A stretch of 64,000 nt of DNA, taken from positions 1,028,318 to 1,092,317 of the forward strand of contig JAPWGK010000018.1 of NCBI GenBank assembly GCA_029641185.1, given 5' to 3'. A program made the translations under genes and the position numbers. The notes beneath the pieces are model-generated. The model was given only the letters and a program-made list of their open reading frames with translations, searched no databases and was not told the origin of the DNA. The DNA comes from Pseudofabraea citricarpa. Taxonomy: Eukaryota; Ascomycota; Leotiomycetes; Helotiales; Dermateaceae. Of this stretch, positions 62,780-64,000 are shown one piece after another; the stretch's first letter is position 1; each line of letters opens with the position of its first letter.

Positions 62780-64000
62780 TATAAAATATAATAAGTATAA
62801 AACTTTCTAATTACTAAGAGATTTTATAAGATTATATATAAGATAATAAGCGAGCGTATTACTAATAATATACTAAAAAGCTATTATAAGTTATATAAAA
62901 ACTTATAATTTCTAATTATAAAGGAAAAGCCGAATAAGTATAAACTTATAAGTATAATTATAAAGTATAATATAATAATAATTAAAGATATTAACCTTCT
63001 TTTATTAATAGATTTTTTTATAAAAAAGTTTATATATTTCTAGATTATTAGCTTAATCGATTTATTCTCTAGTTATAATTAGATTTTACTAGCCGAGTAA
63101 AGTAGAGATTTAATTACTTTCTTTATAGATAATATTAGATTACTAAGGGCTACTACTCTTATATAAGGCGTAATAAATTTAGTAGCCTAGTTCGTATATA
63201 TTATATCTAAAATACTTTTTTTTCTAAATTCTTATATTATTAAATTATTCCTTAATAATATTAGTATTAAAAGATCTTATTTATAATATAATAATAAAGA
63301 AGTTCTTTTAAAAGTTTAATAATTTATAATAGAATATATATAAAACCTTAGTAAGATATTACTTAAGCTTAAGAGAGTAGGTTTAACTATTAGTTCTAAG
63401 TCTAAGTTTTATATAAAAGGTATTAAAATTATTAGATTTATTTATAACCCTAAGGATAAATCGCTTATTAATATAAAGATTATAAAGCTAGTTAATTAGC
63501 TAGATCTAACTAATACTAAAGAGGTTCGTATCTTCTTAGGAATTTATATATATTATTATATCTAGATTAAAACTTTTATACTTATTATAAAATTATTATA
63601 TAATTTATTAAAAAAGAATATAATATTTAAGTAAAATAAAAGATACTAAAGAGCTAAACTAGAGCTTATTAAGGTATTAATAAAAGCTTTTTATCTTATT
63701 ATAATTAACTATAAGCTTAGAGTAAGAATAATTTATATTATTATTAATATAAGTCTAGATAACTAGAAAGATATATTCTTATAAGATAATAAAAATAAGA
63801 AAAGATATCTAAGTAAGTATAAGTTAGGAATATAAAATCTAGCTAAGTATAACTATAATACTATTAAACGTAAGTATAAAGATATTCTTAAGATACTTAA
63901 GAAAGTAAAAAAGTATATTATTAGAATATATTTTACTCTTAAGATAAATATTAATATACTTATTACTTAGCTTAATAATATTACTTTAGATATATCTAGT
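62780..64000 (+). mobile_element. Ty3/gypsy pol remnant, plus strand, cut by window end
   Basis: Read through its stops, the plus strand gives a reverse transcriptase of a second gypsy family: LIDFFI and LIDLFSSYN (about 63.0-63.1 kb), then KLFLNNISIKRS at about 63240-63280, equivalent to the FLDDIGVKGP-type catalytic block with DD turned to NN. TNTKEVRIFLGIYIYYYI at about 63505-63560 follows and then RNase H-like sequence. Stops and changes are all of the G-to-A/C-to-T type. RT sequence and block spacing differ from the minus-strand element, so it is a different family. The element continues beyond 64000. Confidence 0.82.

Larger units (their letters stand above)
49020..64000. repeat. RIP-mutated AT-rich block
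   Basis: From about 49,020 to the window end the sequence is dominated by TA, AA and TT; CA and TG are nearly absent (by eye about a dozen or two in 15 kb), while CG, CC and GG persist. This is the expected end-state of repeat-induced point mutation acting on CpA. As a result ATG is rare and TAA/TAG are abundant in all frames, and no open frame of 60 or more codons from ATG is seen. Retroelement proteins can still be read through the stops on both strands. Confidence 0.93.

Noticed and set aside
1..64000. tRNA or rRNA genes
   Set aside because: I looked for A/B-box (GGTTCGA-type) pairs and saw none that fold plausibly; a dedicated covariance search would settle it.
1..64000. CRISPR arrays or bacterial operons
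   Set aside because: Intron-rich eukaryotic genes throughout; no spaced direct repeats.

Overview
The window is nuclear DNA of a filamentous ascomycete (Pezizomycotina). The genes are split by many short introns of about 47-120 nt with GT-AG ends and CTAA(C/T)-type branch points. The families present are typical of such fungi: an NB-ARC/TPR receptor, SUR7, a Ppz phosphatase, a LaeA-like methyltransferase, OPT and MEP transporters, and P450s. A 15-kb AT-rich block carries the hallmark of repeat-induced point mutation (RIP). A leotiomycete with a two-compartment genome would fit, but that is a guess.

0-24 kb is ordinary gene-poor sequence. It holds an NB-ARC/TPR NLR-like gene (600-3195, +), a SUR7/PalI membrane protein (5731-6810, -), a Ppz-type Ser/Thr phosphatase (10105-12123, +), an 82-residue zinc-binding/4F5-type protein (13272-13915, +), a small secreted protein (17146-17769, -), a probable tubby/LURP-one-fold protein (20922-21833, +) and a LaeA-like methyltransferase (22419-23565, -). 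Long spacers of 2-3.3 kb separate them, and I see no further genes there.

25.5-48.7 kb is denser and metabolically themed: an OPT transporter (+), a Rieske-type oxygenase that lacks its Rieske half (-), an amino acid permease (+), a P450 (+), an ammonium transporter of Mep1/Mep3 type (-), a DAO-family FAD oxidoreductase (-), a type II haloacid-dehalogenase-like hydrolase (-) and a CYP504-like P450 (-). Importers, C-N bond oxidation, ring hydroxylation and an ammonium channel suggest a nitrogen-releasing catabolic cluster for an amine, betaine or aromatic amino compound. No PKS, NRPS or terpene synthase is visible. That function is inference. Decayed coding remnants lie between some of these genes.

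49.0-64.0 kb is a sharply bounded AT-rich block in which CA and TG dinucleotides are almost absent. It holds a complete but destroyed Ty3/gypsy element on the minus strand, with two co-linear LTRs of about 182 bp that differ only by transitions. A second, unrelated Ty3/gypsy element lies on the plus strand and runs off the window end. A 24-30 bp inverted repeat sits at the boundary between normal and RIP-mutated DNA. All gene models with introns were joined by hand; the joins keep reading frame and restore conserved motifs.
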